Source of the DNA: CBDCVO01 sp965223085
Lineage (GTDB): Bacteria; Pseudomonadota; Gammaproteobacteria; Ga0077536
NCBI GenBank assembly: GCA_965223085.1
Contig: OZ244981.1
Span: 3,906,001 to 3,970,000, forward strand
Length of the DNA: 64,000 nucleotides
Direction of reading: 5' to 3'
Part shown: positions 7,741-16,519 of the stretch, piece after piece
How positions within the stretch are numbered: position 1 is the stretch's first letter
Layout: each line of letters starts with the position of its first letter
Position numbers and translations under genes: made by a program
The notes under the pieces: model-generated
What the model saw: only the letters and a program-made list of their open reading frames with translations
Databases searched by the model: none
What the model was told of the DNA's origin: nothing

Positions 7741-7773
7741 GGTGTCATTTCGCACCCTCCCGCAAACGACCCC
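7736..7773 (-). repeat. Right 38-bp Tn3-type terminal inverted repeat
   Basis: Reverse complement starts GGGGTCGTTTGCGGGAGG and ends ACACCCTAAG. It matches the left repeat at 36 of 38 positions. The tnpA remnant stops inside it. Confidence 0.85.
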
Positions 7774-7821
7774 TAACCCTAACAACTATCGAGTTCGTCA
7801 CGAACGACTGGCGCGCCCCGG

Positions 7822-8190
7822 GTGATCCTGGTTGATACTTGCGGCTGGATCGAGTGGCTCACCGGGAGCGTTGGTGGACAAGCTTCGCGCCTTACATGAA
7901 AGATGCCGTGGCGTTGCTCGTACAGACTACGGTGCAGTACGAGCTGTACAAGCAAGTGGGTCAAACGGGAAGCGGATGAAAACAGAGCGCTCGCCGAAGA
8001 TAGTTTTATCGTCGCCCTGACCACGGCAATCACCCTGCTAGCAGCGGATCTACGTTTGTCGCACAAACTCACCTTTGCCGACGCCGTCATCTACGCTAGT
8101 GCTCGAAAATACAGTGTCGAACTTGTAACCTCCGATGACCATTTTGCAGATCTGCCCAGCGTGACATTTTGCCCAACAAAAACCACATAA
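7822..8190 (+). pseudogene. vapC: VapC-like PIN-domain toxin, frameshifted
   Basis: A GTG start gives VILVDTCGWIEWLTGS, the N-terminal PIN motif with its first acidic residue. The frame stops at 7897-7899. A second frame carries FAPYMKDAVALLVQTTVQYE, and the original frame resumes with KWVKREADENRALA and ends LTFADAVIYASARKYSVELV and TSDDHFADLPSVTF, a typical VapC C-terminus with the later acidic residues. About 15 residues also seem missing after RALAE. Two compensating shifts and a stop make it non-functional as written. It starts 49 bp beyond the right transposon end. The short frame just upstream ending GDPG and overlapping it may be the antitoxin end. Confidence 0.7.
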
Positions 8191-8243
8191 AAGCGAGAAC
8201 GCACGGTTTCCGCGCGCCGCCTATTCAACAATATGCCGGTGCC

Positions 8244-10343
8244 TTAACGTTGGCTCGCGTCCCACGTCACAAACGATTTGCCCTCGTTCGCGAGCTGTGC
8301 CAACAACGGCGCGGGTGTCCAGTATAAGTCGCCATAGCGCCCTCGATATTTCTCCATCGCAGCGACGATCTTATCTAAGCCAACGGTATCAGCGTAGAAC
8401 ATCGGTCCGCCGCGATAACGGGGGAAGCCATAACCATTGGCATAGACGACATCGATGTCGCTGGAGCGAAGCGCGATGCCATCCTCCAAAATTAACGCGC
8501 CTTCATTGATCATGGAATAAAACAAGCGTTCGATGATTTCATCATCGCTTATGTCCCGCTGCGTGATGCCGAGGCGTTCCGCCTCCGATTTTGCGAGCGC
8601 GGTGACTTCCGGATCAGGCACCGCTTTCCGTCCGTCGTACTTATAGAGGCCGGCGCCCGTTTTTTGACCCTTGCGCCCTTGTTCAACGAGCACCGAAATC
8701 AGTGACCACAACGCCGGATCGTCCGGTCGGTCGGTCCATTCGCGTTTTACTTTGTCGAGCACATCGAGACCGGAAAGATCTGCAACGCCATTTGGACCCA
8801 TTGCCATACCCCAATCGTAGGCAACTTGGTCGATGCGCTCCGGTGCGGCACCCTCCAATATCATCGTCTGAGCTTCTCGCACGTACGGAAAAAACATGCG
8901 ATTCGCGACGAAACCGAAACAGACGCCGACCAAGACGCCCATTTTTCTTATCTGTTTCGCCATCGCCATCGATGTCGCGACGACGTCCTTGGCCGTCTTT
9001 TTACCGCGCACGATTTCAAGCAGCGTCATGACGTTCGCTGGGGCAAAATAATGATGGCCGATCACATCTTGCGGCCGTTTGGTGCAGGCCGCGATTTCAT
9101 CGACATTCAAGGTAGACGTGTTACTAGCGAGTATCGCGCCTGGCTTGCAAACGTCGTCGAGTTTCCCGAACACTTCCTTTTTAATCGCCATGGTTTCAAA
9201 AACAGCCTCAACGACGAGATCGCAGTCGGCGATATCCCCGTAATCTAAAGTACCGCTTATCAAGCCCATGCATTGATCCATTTGAGACTGCGACATACGT
9301 CCCTTTTTTACCGGCCCCGCGTAATTACCGCGAATGATTTCTAAGCCGCGATCCAAAGCGTCTTGATTGATTTCTTTGACGATCACCGGGATCCCGACAT
9401 TCGCGAAATTCATCGCAATGCCACCTCCCATGGTACCGCCGCCGATAACAGCGACTTTCTTAATGTCCCGCAAAGCCGTGTCTTTCGGTATGTCGGGGAT
9501 TTTTGCGACTTCACGCTCGGCGAAAAACAAATGCCGTTGAGATTGGGAATGAGTAGACTCCTTGCACGCCATGAATAACTCGTTTTCACGCTTCACAGCG
9601 TCGTTGTAATTCAAGTTAACGGCTGCCTCGACGCACTGCACGATCCGTTCTGGGGCAAAGAATCCACGGGTTTGCCGCGCCATGCCCTGGCGATAGTCGT
9701 CGAAAAATCCGCTCGGGATCGATGTCGCATCTATCACGATATCGCGTATCCGTCGCGGCGGGGCGTTCTCGCTCAACAGACGGCGTGCATAGGCCATGGC
9801 ACCGGTTTTCAGATCACCGCTTATGATTTCATCTATCACGCCCTTCTCATGGGCGACAGCCGCCTTAAGTGGTCTACCGCTGATCATGGCATCAAGCGCG
9901 TCTTTCGGTCCTACCAAACGCGTGAGTCGTTGGGTGCCGGTCGCGCCGGGCAACAAGCCTAATAACACCTCGGGCAAACCGACTTGCGCACTGGACACCG
10001 CGACGCGATAGTGACAAGCCATAGCGGTTTCCAGTCCTCCGCCAAGCGCAGTACCATGGATCGCCGCGACCACGATTTTGGGCAAATCCTCGATCTGGTG
10101 CACGACCTTCGGCAACCAAGGTTCTTCAACGGGTTTGTCGAACTCGGTAATATCCGCGCCCGCAATGAACGTGCGGCCTTCACAAATAAGGATCGCCGCC
10201 TGCGCCGCCGGATCGTCGGCAAATCGTTCAAACGCCGCTTTCAGCCCCCGCCGCACGGGCAACGATAAAGCGTTCACCGGGGGGTTGCTCACGATTATTA
10301 TCGCGAGCTCTTCAGCGCGTTCATAGGCAACCACTTCGGACAT
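8244..10343 (-). CDS. Bifunctional enoyl-CoA hydratase / 3-hydroxyacyl-CoA dehydrogenase
   Basis: 699-residue FadB/FadJ-type protein catalysing hydration and NAD-dependent oxidation in fatty-acid or related acyl-CoA beta-oxidation. Residues 1-190 are a crotonase domain with GALGGG-like HGTALGGGLETAMACHYRVA and QVGLPEVLLGLLPGATG, so both catalytic glutamates are present. From about residue 293 VAVIGGGTMGGGIAMNFANV is the NAD-binding site of 3-hydroxyacyl-CoA dehydrogenase, with the catalytic-histidine motif GHHYFAPANVMTLLEIV and a duplicated C-terminal domain. AAAGGAAC lies four bases before the ATG. Unlike the neighbouring acyl-CoA genes at the left it is intact. No partner thiolase is directly adjacent. 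Confidence 0.93.
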   Translation of the reverse strand: MSEVVAYERAEELAIIIVSNPPVNALSLPVRRGLKAAFERFADDPAAQAAILICEGRTFIAGADITEFDKPVEEPWLPKVVHQIEDLPKIVVAAIHGTALGGGLETAMACHYRVAVSSAQVGLPEVLLGLLPGATGTQRLTRLVGPKDALDAMISGRPLKAAVAHEKGVIDEIISGDLKTGAMAYARRLLSENAPPRRIRDIVIDATSIPSGFFDDYRQGMARQTRGFFAPERIVQCVEAAVNLNYNDAVKRENELFMACKESTHSQSQRHLFFAEREVAKIPDIPKDTALRDIKKVAVIGGGTMGGGIAMNFANVGIPVIVKEINQDALDRGLEIIRGNYAGPVKKGRMSQSQMDQCMGLISGTLDYGDIADCDLVVEAVFETMAIKKEVFGKLDDVCKPGAILASNTSTLNVDEIAACTKRPQDVIGHHYFAPANVMTLLEIVRGKKTAKDVVATSMAMAKQIRKMGVLVGVCFGFVANRMFFPYVREAQTMILEGAAPERIDQVAYDWGMAMGPNGVADLSGLDVLDKVKREWTDRPDDPALWSLISVLVEQGRKGQKTGAGLYKYDGRKAVPDPEVTALAKSEAERLGITQRDISDDEIIERLFYSMINEGALILEDGIALRSSDIDVVYANGYGFPRYRGGPMFYADTVGLDKIVAAMEKYRGRYGDLYWTPAPLLAQLANEGKSFVTWDASQR

Positions 10344-10674
10344 AATAGTTCCTTTTAATACAGTATGTTATATTAATAATGTAAAATTGTTTTTAGGGTT
10401 GGGAGCACAGTCCGCGGTTTACGCGGTTTTGGCACCCCTGCAATTATACCGGCGCCGATACGGCAACTACCAGGTGCTCGCAAATAAGGCGTGCGGCGCG
10501 GATACGCTTTTTGAAAATAGCCCAGTTGCCCCATCGCCTGGTGTTACGATAAGCACCGTTGGGAGAGCGCCGCTCACGCCCGGAACGGGTGGAAGAAGCG
10601 ACTTTAGTGCGCAGCGTCTTTCACGCCTGGACGGGTCATCGTTGGACCAAACGCAATAAATCATACTACCGCGA
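10344..10674. other. Divergent intergenic region without a gene
   Basis: This stretch separates the fadB-like gene from the merR-like gene. The 45 bp next to the fadB-like start are AT-rich and probably hold its promoter, although no clear hexamer pair stands out. Nothing recognisable is seen in the rest. Confidence 0.4.
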
Positions 10675-10718
10675 TTGACGTCTAATGCGTCTATACTTAA
10701 CAAAGACGTCAAGTATAG
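10675..10718. promoter_or_regulatory. Operator cluster upstream of the MerR gene
   Basis: A perfect dyad CTATACTT-N12-AAGTATAG spans 10691-10718. Two GACGTC hexamers lie at 10677-10682 and 10705-10710, within TTGACGTC and GACGTCAA. TTGACGT-type elements are the published core of LiuR sites, and a related dyad precedes the carboxylase gene at 11166. Autoregulation is the likely role. Confidence 0.55.
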
Positions 10719-10729
10719 AGTAATAGCTA

Positions 10730-11146
10730 ATGGCGCACGAATACCTTATCGCTGATCTGGCAGAAGAATTCGACGTAACCCCGAGAACCCTTCGCTTCTA
10801 TGAGACTAAAGGAATATTAAATCCTACGAGACAAGGGGTTAGAAGAATTTTCTCAGATAAAGATAGACATTGTCTAGCGCTTGCCCTACGCGCCAAACGA
10901 TTGGGTTTTGGCTTAGACGAAATTACCGAAATGACGGCTCTGTGTGCAATGGAACCGCCAACCGATGCACAGCAGCTCTTCTCGAGATTACAACGCCTAC
11001 GCCCATATTCAGAAAAATTACGACGTAAATTTAATGACTTAAATTCATTAAATGATATAATTTCTACATCAGAAAATAGCTTATTCAAACTGCTAGCGAG
11101 CGCGGCATTGTCGACCGATGCACAATTAGACGCAGATGTAAGATGA
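10730..11146 (+). CDS. MerR family regulator, LiuR-like
   Basis: 138-residue regulator. The N-terminal MerR winged helix reads LIADLAEEFDVTPRTLRFYE then TKGILNPTRQGVRRIFSDKD and RLGFGLDEI, followed by a helical dimerisation segment to residue ~110. This is the pattern of LiuR, which controls branched-chain amino-acid (leucine/isovalerate) catabolism in proteobacteria. No cysteine cluster for metal binding is present, in keeping with an organic effector. It lies 39 bp upstream of the carboxylase genes on the same strand. The gene is richer in A+T than its neighbours. It lacks an obvious ribosome site but the start fits the family. Confidence 0.85.
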   Translation: MAHEYLIADLAEEFDVTPRTLRFYETKGILNPTRQGVRRIFSDKDRHCLALALRAKRLGFGLDEITEMTALCAMEPPTDAQQLFSRLQRLRPYSEKLRRKFNDLNSLNDIISTSENSLFKLLASAALSTDAQLDADVR

Positions 11147-11165
11147 TCTTAACGTCATATGTATT

Positions 11166-11179
11166 TTACGTTGACGTAA
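11166..11179. promoter_or_regulatory. LiuR-type operator before the carboxylase operon
   Basis: TTACGT-tg-ACGTAA is a 14-bp dyad six bases before the carboxylase ATG, with TTAACGTCA 17 bp upstream. It resembles the sites upstream of the MerR gene and the LiuR consensus. Confidence 0.55.
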
Positions 11180-11185
11180 GAGAAA

Positions 11186-12790
11186 ATGAATACCCTCAAA
11201 ACAAAACTTGATCCCAATAGCAGCGAATTTCTTGCCGCCAGCGAGGACATGGCGGCCCTGGTAAGAGATTTACGTGAGCTGGTCGCGCGTCTCGCCGCCG
11301 GGGGCGGCGATGCCGCGCGCGAGCGCCATCTCGCCCGCGGGAAATTACTACCACGTGACCGCGTCGCCGCCTTGATCGACCCGGGTAGCCCCTTTCTGGA
11401 ATTATCGCAATTAGCCGCGTTTGGCCAATACGACGACGGTGTTCCCGCCGCGGGGATCATTACTGGGATCGGGCAAATCAGCGGCCACGAATGCATTATC
11501 GTCGCCAACGATGCCACCGTAAAAGGTGGCACCTATTATCCGGAAACCGTCAAGAAACATCTGCGCGCGCAAGAGATCGCGCGACAAAACTGCTTACCGT
11601 GCGTCTATCTCGTCGACTCCGGTGGCGCGTTTCTACCGAAGCAAGACGAAGTATTTCCAGATCGGGAGCATTTTGGGCGTATTTTCTTTAACCAGGCGAC
11701 GTTATCGAGCGCCGGGATCCCGCAGATCGCCGTTGTCATGGGCTCGTGCACGGCAGGTGGGGCGTATGTACCCGCGATGTCGGATGAATCGATTATCGTG
11801 CGTCAACAAGGCACGATTTTTTTAGGCGGACCGCCGCTGGTAAAAGCAGCCACCGGAGAAATCGTCTCGGCTGAGGATCTGGGTGGCGCCGAAGTGCATA
11901 CTCGGCGCTCAGGGGTTGTTGATCACTACGCCCGTGACGACGCCCATGCGCTCGCCTTAGCGCGCCGTGCGATCGCTAATGTCAATCATGGCAAATCGCA
12001 GCCCCAGCGCGTGCCAAGTCGTGAACCCCACTACCCCGCCGAAGAACTTTACGGCGTCGTGCCGGCGGACTTACGTAAACCATACGATGTTCGCGAAGTA
12101 ATCGCGCGACTCGTCGATGCTAGCGAGTTTGACGAATTTAAGGCGCTCTACGGCACGACAGTAGTATGCGGTTTCGCGCGCCTATACGGCTACTTGGTTG
12201 GCATTGTCGCCAATAACGGTATTCTTTTTTCGGAATCAGCCTTAAAGGTCGCGCATTTTGTGGAATTATGTTGCCAACGCGATGTACCGCTTATATTTTT
12301 ACAAAACATCACCGGGTTTATGGTGGGTTCGAAGTACGAGGCCGGCGGTATCGCCAAAGACGGCGCTAAGATGGTAACTGCGGTGGCGTGCGCACGCGTA
12401 CCGAAATTCACCGTAATCATCGGCGGCAGTTTTGGTGCGGGTAACTACGGCATGTGCGGGCGTGCGTATTCGCCACGTTTTTTATTTTCTTGGCCTAACT
12501 CGCGCATCTCGGTGATGGGTGGAGAACAAGCCGCATCAGTGCTCGCACAAGTACGCCGCGACAACTTCGAACGCAAGGGCGAGACTTGGTCGATGGAAGC
12601 AGAAGAAGAATTTATGGCGCCGATTCGTGCGCAATACGACGCCCAGGGTCACCCCTATTATGCTTCATCGCGGCTATGGGATGATGGCGTGATTGATCCC
12701 GCCGACACGCGCAAGGTACTAGGGCTCGCGGTCTCGGTGGCTTTCAATGCCCCGTCCGAAGCGACGCAGTTCGGCGTTTTCCGCATGTAG
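11186..12790 (+). CDS. liuB: Acyl-CoA carboxylase carboxyltransferase subunit (3-methylcrotonyl-CoA carboxylase beta)
   Basis: 534-residue carboxyltransferase moving CO2 from carboxybiotin to an acyl-CoA. The N-terminal half has the crotonase-like core with DSGGAFLPKQDEVFPDREHF, GSCTAGGAYVPAMSDESIIV and GTIFLGGPPLVKAATGE. The C-terminal half has ITGFMVGSKYEAGGIAKDGA and GSFGAGNYGMCGRAYSPRFL. These sequences are typical of methylcrotonyl-CoA carboxylase (LiuB/MccB). Geranyl-CoA carboxylase (AtuC) is very similar and remains possible. It is 14 bp upstream of its biotin-carrying partner and follows a LiuR-like regulator. The other liu genes (isovaleryl-CoA dehydrogenase, methylglutaconyl-CoA hydratase, HMG-CoA lyase) are not nearby. 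Confidence 0.88.
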   Translation: MNTLKTKLDPNSSEFLAASEDMAALVRDLRELVARLAAGGGDAARERHLARGKLLPRDRVAALIDPGSPFLELSQLAAFGQYDDGVPAAGIITGIGQISGHECIIVANDATVKGGTYYPETVKKHLRAQEIARQNCLPCVYLVDSGGAFLPKQDEVFPDREHFGRIFFNQATLSSAGIPQIAVVMGSCTAGGAYVPAMSDESIIVRQQGTIFLGGPPLVKAATGEIVSAEDLGGAEVHTRRSGVVDHYARDDAHALALARRAIANVNHGKSQPQRVPSREPHYPAEELYGVVPADLRKPYDVREVIARLVDASEFDEFKALYGTTVVCGFARLYGYLVGIVANNGILFSESALKVAHFVELCCQRDVPLIFLQNITGFMVGSKYEAGGIAKDGAKMVTAVACARVPKFTVIIGGSFGAGNYGMCGRAYSPRFLFSWPNSRISVMGGEQAASVLAQVRRDNFERKGETWSMEAEEEFMAPIRAQYDAQGHPYYASSRLWDDGVIDPADTRKVLGLAVSVAFNAPSEATQFGVFRM

Positions 12791-12804
12791 TATTCGACGT
12801 CGTT

Positions 12805-14802
12805 ATGTTTGACAAAATCCTTATCGCCAATCGTGGTGAAATTGCCTGCCGCATCATGCAAACTGCTCGGCGCTTAGGTGTGCATACCATCGCGGTATAT
12901 TCTGAAGCAGATCGTAACGCCCGCCATACTTGCCTCGCCGATGAGGCCGTATGCATCGGCGCCCCCGCAGCAAAAGACAGTTACTTGAATGCGGATATCC
13001 TGCTCGCAAGCGCACAGGCGGTGGGCGCCGAAGCGATTCATCCCGGTTATGGCTTTTTGTCCGAAAACGCGGCATTCGCTCGTGCCTGTGAACAGGTGGG
13101 GATCGTTTTCATTGGACCAGACGCGGCAACGATCGAAGTAATGGGATCTAAGCGGGCCGCGAAGGCGCTGCTCGCGGACCACGACGTCCCGCTAGTGCCT
13201 GGTTACTACGGCGACGATCAGCGCCCAGATCAACTCCGAGCACAGGCTGATCAAATCGGTTACCCCGTTATGATCAAAGCATCGGCGGGCGGTGGCGGAC
13301 GCGGCATGCGACTCGTTCGCGACGCCGCAGACTTTACCCCGGCGTTGGAGTCAGCACAGCGCGAAGCAAAATCTGGATTCGGCGATGATCAGATGCTGCT
13401 AGAAAAATATATCGATGAACCGCGCCATATTGAAGTGCAAATTTTTGGTGACAGTTTTGCTGAGGTCGTGCATCTTTTTGAGCGTGATTGCTCTTTGCAA
13501 CGCCGTCACCAAAAAGTTATCGAAGAGGCGCCGGCGGTTGATCTTGACGATGACCAACGTGAGGTGCTCTATAAGGCGAGCATCGCAGCTGCCAAAGCGG
13601 TTAACTACCGTGGTGCGGGCACGGTCGAATTTGTCGTCGACCACACAGGCAAGATTTATTTCATCGAAATGAATACACGCTTGCAGGTAGAACACCCAGT
13701 GACCGAGATGATAACAGATATCGATCTCGTCGAGTGGCAGTTACGGATCGCAAGCGGAGAGCCACTACCGTTGAAGCAAAACGAGATCACTGCACGCGGG
13801 CATGCGCTTGAGGCACGCATCTATGCAGAAGATCCAGCACAGGATTTCCGGCCGTCTACCGGCACCATCAGCCACTTACGCTTGCCGAACAACAACCCGA
13901 CACTACGCATCGACGCTGGTGTCGTAGGCGGCGATCAAGTAACGCCCTACTACGATGCCATGATCGCCAAGCTGATCAGTTACGGTGACGATCGCGACAC
14001 CGCGTTGCGCCATCTCGCGCAAGGACTTTCCGCTTGTGATATTGCGGGTGTCACGACGAACTTGGGGTATTTGCACCAGATCGTCACGCATCCCGGCTTC
14101 CAGAAGGGTGGCTTTAACACCCACTTCCTCGATCATCATCGCACTGAATTGTCGACATCGGTAACTTACTGCAGCAATGAAGCTTGGCTAGTGGCGAGTG
14201 CCCTACTGGCTTCTTTTCTGCATCGCAAGCGCCTCTGCTCGACCCGAAATATGGGTACAACACCCTGGCAGAGCCTTACTGGGTTTCGTTTGAACGCGCC
14301 CGCATCGGTTGAGTTTCATTTTGCACTAGAAGAAGAGCAACAAAACGTGCATTGTGCTTACGTTGACGACAAGGTCTTTGAGATCACAACAGCACACGCG
14401 CACGGTGAGATCCGGGTGCTAGCACAAAGTGAAGATCAGTTCCGATACGAATGGGATGGTCGCCAGCGAAACGTCCATTACGCACATAGGGAAGATATTT
14501 TAACCGTGTTTTTCGACGGCACCCCGCTCGAGTTCAAGCGCGTCGATCCCCTTACACAAGCAGAACAAGCGGATACGCCTACCGGTAGTTTAGTCGCCCC
14601 CATGCCGGGTGCGATCACCGCCGTGCTCGTCACGAAGGACGCACAAGTCGCAGCAGGCACCCCGCTCATCGTCCTGGAAGCGATGAAAATCGAACACGCA
14701 ATTAGTGCGCCTTTTGACGGCTGTGTGCGCGAAATCTATTTCTCAGTCGGCGATCAAATTACCGAAGAAGGCGTCACACTCATCGATTTAGAACCGCGTT
14801 AA
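12805..14802 (+). CDS. liuD: Acyl-CoA carboxylase biotin-carboxylase/carrier subunit (3-methylcrotonyl-CoA carboxylase alpha)
   Basis: 665-residue subunit with an N-terminal biotin carboxylase (MFDKILIANRGEIACRIMQT, ATP-grasp loop KASAGGGGRGMRLV, FIEMNTRLQVEHPVTEM), a middle BT domain, and a C-terminal biotin carrier with the biotinylated lysine in VLEAMKIEHAI near residue 630. It forms carboxybiotin from ATP and bicarbonate for the LiuB subunit encoded just upstream. Length is normal for MccA/LiuD. The BT domain points to the methylcrotonyl or geranyl type and away from acetyl-CoA carboxylase AccC, which lacks it. Confidence 0.9.
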   Translation: MFDKILIANRGEIACRIMQTARRLGVHTIAVYSEADRNARHTCLADEAVCIGAPAAKDSYLNADILLASAQAVGAEAIHPGYGFLSENAAFARACEQVGIVFIGPDAATIEVMGSKRAAKALLADHDVPLVPGYYGDDQRPDQLRAQADQIGYPVMIKASAGGGGRGMRLVRDAADFTPALESAQREAKSGFGDDQMLLEKYIDEPRHIEVQIFGDSFAEVVHLFERDCSLQRRHQKVIEEAPAVDLDDDQREVLYKASIAAAKAVNYRGAGTVEFVVDHTGKIYFIEMNTRLQVEHPVTEMITDIDLVEWQLRIASGEPLPLKQNEITARGHALEARIYAEDPAQDFRPSTGTISHLRLPNNNPTLRIDAGVVGGDQVTPYYDAMIAKLISYGDDRDTALRHLAQGLSACDIAGVTTNLGYLHQIVTHPGFQKGGFNTHFLDHHRTELSTSVTYCSNEAWLVASALLASFLHRKRLCSTRNMGTTPWQSLTGFRLNAPASVEFHFALEEEQQNVHCAYVDDKVFEITTAHAHGEIRVLAQSEDQFRYEWDGRQRNVHYAHREDILTVFFDGTPLEFKRVDPLTQAEQADTPTGSLVAPMPGAITAVLVTKDAQVAAGTPLIVLEAMKIEHAISAPFDGCVREIYFSVGDQITEEGVTLIDLEPR

Positions 14803-15162
14803 CGCGCCGCCGGGTGGACGTGCCACCATCGCCGATGCGAGCCTTATTCGATTTCCTTGATTGATATTTTTCGCCGGAATACCGTCCCTGTGACAGCGGG
14901 ATAAATCGTGTCGGTAAGGTCCGGCGCTAACCAACCCATACCGCATCCAGAGCACAACGCCCCGGCCGATAACCGTATGAGTTACGATCGAAAACCGACT
15001 CGAGCATCGGCTCGAGGACCATTTATTATCTCAGGTCCCGCCTTGCCAACGGCGCACGGCTGATCAGCACTGTATCAAGGACCGCCTTGTTCAAGAAGTC
15101 AAATCTGTTTTGCCGTCGATCACACCGGGCTCTACAGGCCCTAGAAACGTGGCACCGCTCGC
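14803..15162. other. Convergent intergenic region without a recognised gene
   Basis: The 360 bp between the carboxylase operon and the convergent aspartoacylase-like gene contain no recognisable gene. The only structure seen is a CTCGAGcatcggCTCGAG repeat near 14999-15016. No hairpin with a T run was found. Confidence 0.4.
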
Positions 15163-16455
15163 CTAACCATCCTCCAATAACAGATCGTCTTCGTAGACGT
15201 CGGGTGCGGTCGCTTCTGTTGCGTTACTCGCGTTGACGTCCGTCTGTGGGCCGAGGTTGATTGTCTTCGAACCGGCGTCGACGTCGCTCGGTGGCGGTGT
15301 GGCAAAGCCAATGTGATAAGCCGCAAAACCGGGCATAACAAACTGGCTCACCGCCATACCGAGAATACGGCCTTCGGCCGGTGAGATGATGCTTTTTTCT
15401 TCGTTACTAAGTGGATTGACGACGCTGCCCAGAACCGCACCGATTTTTACCCGCTCGCCCAAGCGGGTTTTATTGATCAAGATCCCGCCATGATTTGCCC
15501 GTATCCAGCGCGAAGCGTAATAGATCGGTTGGGGCTCTGACCATAAGCGAAAACGCTCTAGCATTTCTAACTTGGACAACAAGGTTTCCAGCGCTTTCAC
15601 GCCGTAGGTGACGTGTTCGAGTTGCAACGATCCGGGCTCACCGAGTTCAAACGTCACCGCCGGGATCCCAGCGGTCTCGGCCGCATAGCGCAACATGCCC
15701 GGTGAACCGGCGCTGTGTAGAACCGCGGTGGCGCCGAAGTGTGCGGTAAAGGCGAGTACTTGGGGATTTTTAAGATTAGCGCGTAATTGCGGCAGATTAC
15801 TGCGGTGAAACGAGCCGGTGTGCAGATCGACGAGCCAATGACACTGGCGTACCATCCCTTCAAAAAACGAATGCGCAATTCGGGCTGCGGAGCTGCCCTT
15901 CGAATTGCCAGGAAACGAACGATTTAAATCGCGACGGTCGGGCAAATAGCGCGAGCCGCGCGAAAATCCGAGCAGGTTGACAATCGGTGCGCCCACTAGC
16001 GTGCCCTTAAGTTCGCTCGGTACGACCGCACCGATAATGCGACGGACTATTTCGATACCGTTGAGCTCATCACCGTGAATCGCGGCGGTAAGACACAGCA
16101 CGGGTCCCGGCTGCGCCCCGTGCACGACTAATATCGGGGTTTCTAAGCGCCGACCGGCGAATGTTTGCCCCGAATGCCAACGCAGTTCGCGGCGCTCCCC
16201 GGGCGCGACGACACTGCCGAGCAAGGCAAACCCGCCCGGGACATCCGGATCGGGCACCGCGCTTACCGTTGCCGTGATCTCTAAGTCTGAATCGCAACCG
16301 TGCATCGAGATGCGCCCATCAGCGCAGTGTACGGCATGAGCAAGCGCGCTGCGCGCCGCCTGGACATTGAGACAGGCGCCGGCGAGTAGCGTTAATAGCG
16401 TGAGCAAAAATCCACGCGACAGGCTTGGAAGTCCAGCATAAGCACCGCGATGCAT
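15163..16455 (-). CDS. Exported succinylglutamate desuccinylase/aspartoacylase family (M14) protein
   Basis: 430-residue zinc-hydrolase-like protein with a signal peptide (LSRGFLLTLLTLLAGACLNVQA) when started at the ATG at 16455; the longer open frame has no such start. Zinc ligands are visible in AAIHGDELNGIEI and in the later DLHTGSF, and the arginine region is in RDLNRSFPG. A C-terminal beta-rich domain (from about residue 335, GGILINKTRLGERVKIGAVL, GRILGMAVSQFVMPGFAAY) resembles the lid of this family. The last 50 residues are acidic and low-complexity. Classical AstE/AspA are cytosolic, so export is unusual. The substrate is unknown. It is divergent from the rhodanese gene with only 64 bp between starts. 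Confidence 0.8.
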   Translation of the reverse strand: MHRGAYAGLPSLSRGFLLTLLTLLAGACLNVQAARSALAHAVHCADGRISMHGCDSDLEITATVSAVPDPDVPGGFALLGSVVAPGERRELRWHSGQTFAGRRLETPILVVHGAQPGPVLCLTAAIHGDELNGIEIVRRIIGAVVPSELKGTLVGAPIVNLLGFSRGSRYLPDRRDLNRSFPGNSKGSSAARIAHSFFEGMVRQCHWLVDLHTGSFHRSNLPQLRANLKNPQVLAFTAHFGATAVLHSAGSPGMLRYAAETAGIPAVTFELGEPGSLQLEHVTYGVKALETLLSKLEMLERFRLWSEPQPIYYASRWIRANHGGILINKTRLGERVKIGAVLGSVVNPLSNEEKSIISPAEGRILGMAVSQFVMPGFAAYHIGFATPPPSDVDAGSKTINLGPQTDVNASNATEATAPDVYEDDLLLEDG

Positions 16456-16519
16456 TACTATAAACCCACTGACATGCTGGAATGAGGCCCTCGCGGTCAT
16501 TGCTATCGAGCGCACGGAA

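Larger units (their letters stand above)
3843..7773. mobile_element. Tn3-family-ended cargo element (non-autonomous)
   Basis: A 3931-bp segment is bounded by 38-bp inverted repeats (3843-3880 and 7736-7773) that match at 36 of 38 positions, begin GGGGTCG and end CTAAG. Length, the GGGG start and the TAAG inner end are the hallmarks of Tn3-family terminal repeats, close to those I recall for Tn5393 (family knowledge). Inside are a padR-like gene, a flavoprotein oxidoreductase, an MFS transporter, a truncated malY-like gene and the last ~50 codons of tnpA ending inside the right repeat. No resolvase or full transposase is present, so movement would need help in trans. The 5-bp flanks are CTACC and TAACC, not a clean duplication, so the insertion is old or rearranged. 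Confidence 0.8.

Noticed and set aside
7771..7783. CCCTAACCCTAAC, resembling a telomere repeat, just outside the right transposon end
   Set aside because: Only two units long and in a bacterial chromosome; chance is the simplest explanation.
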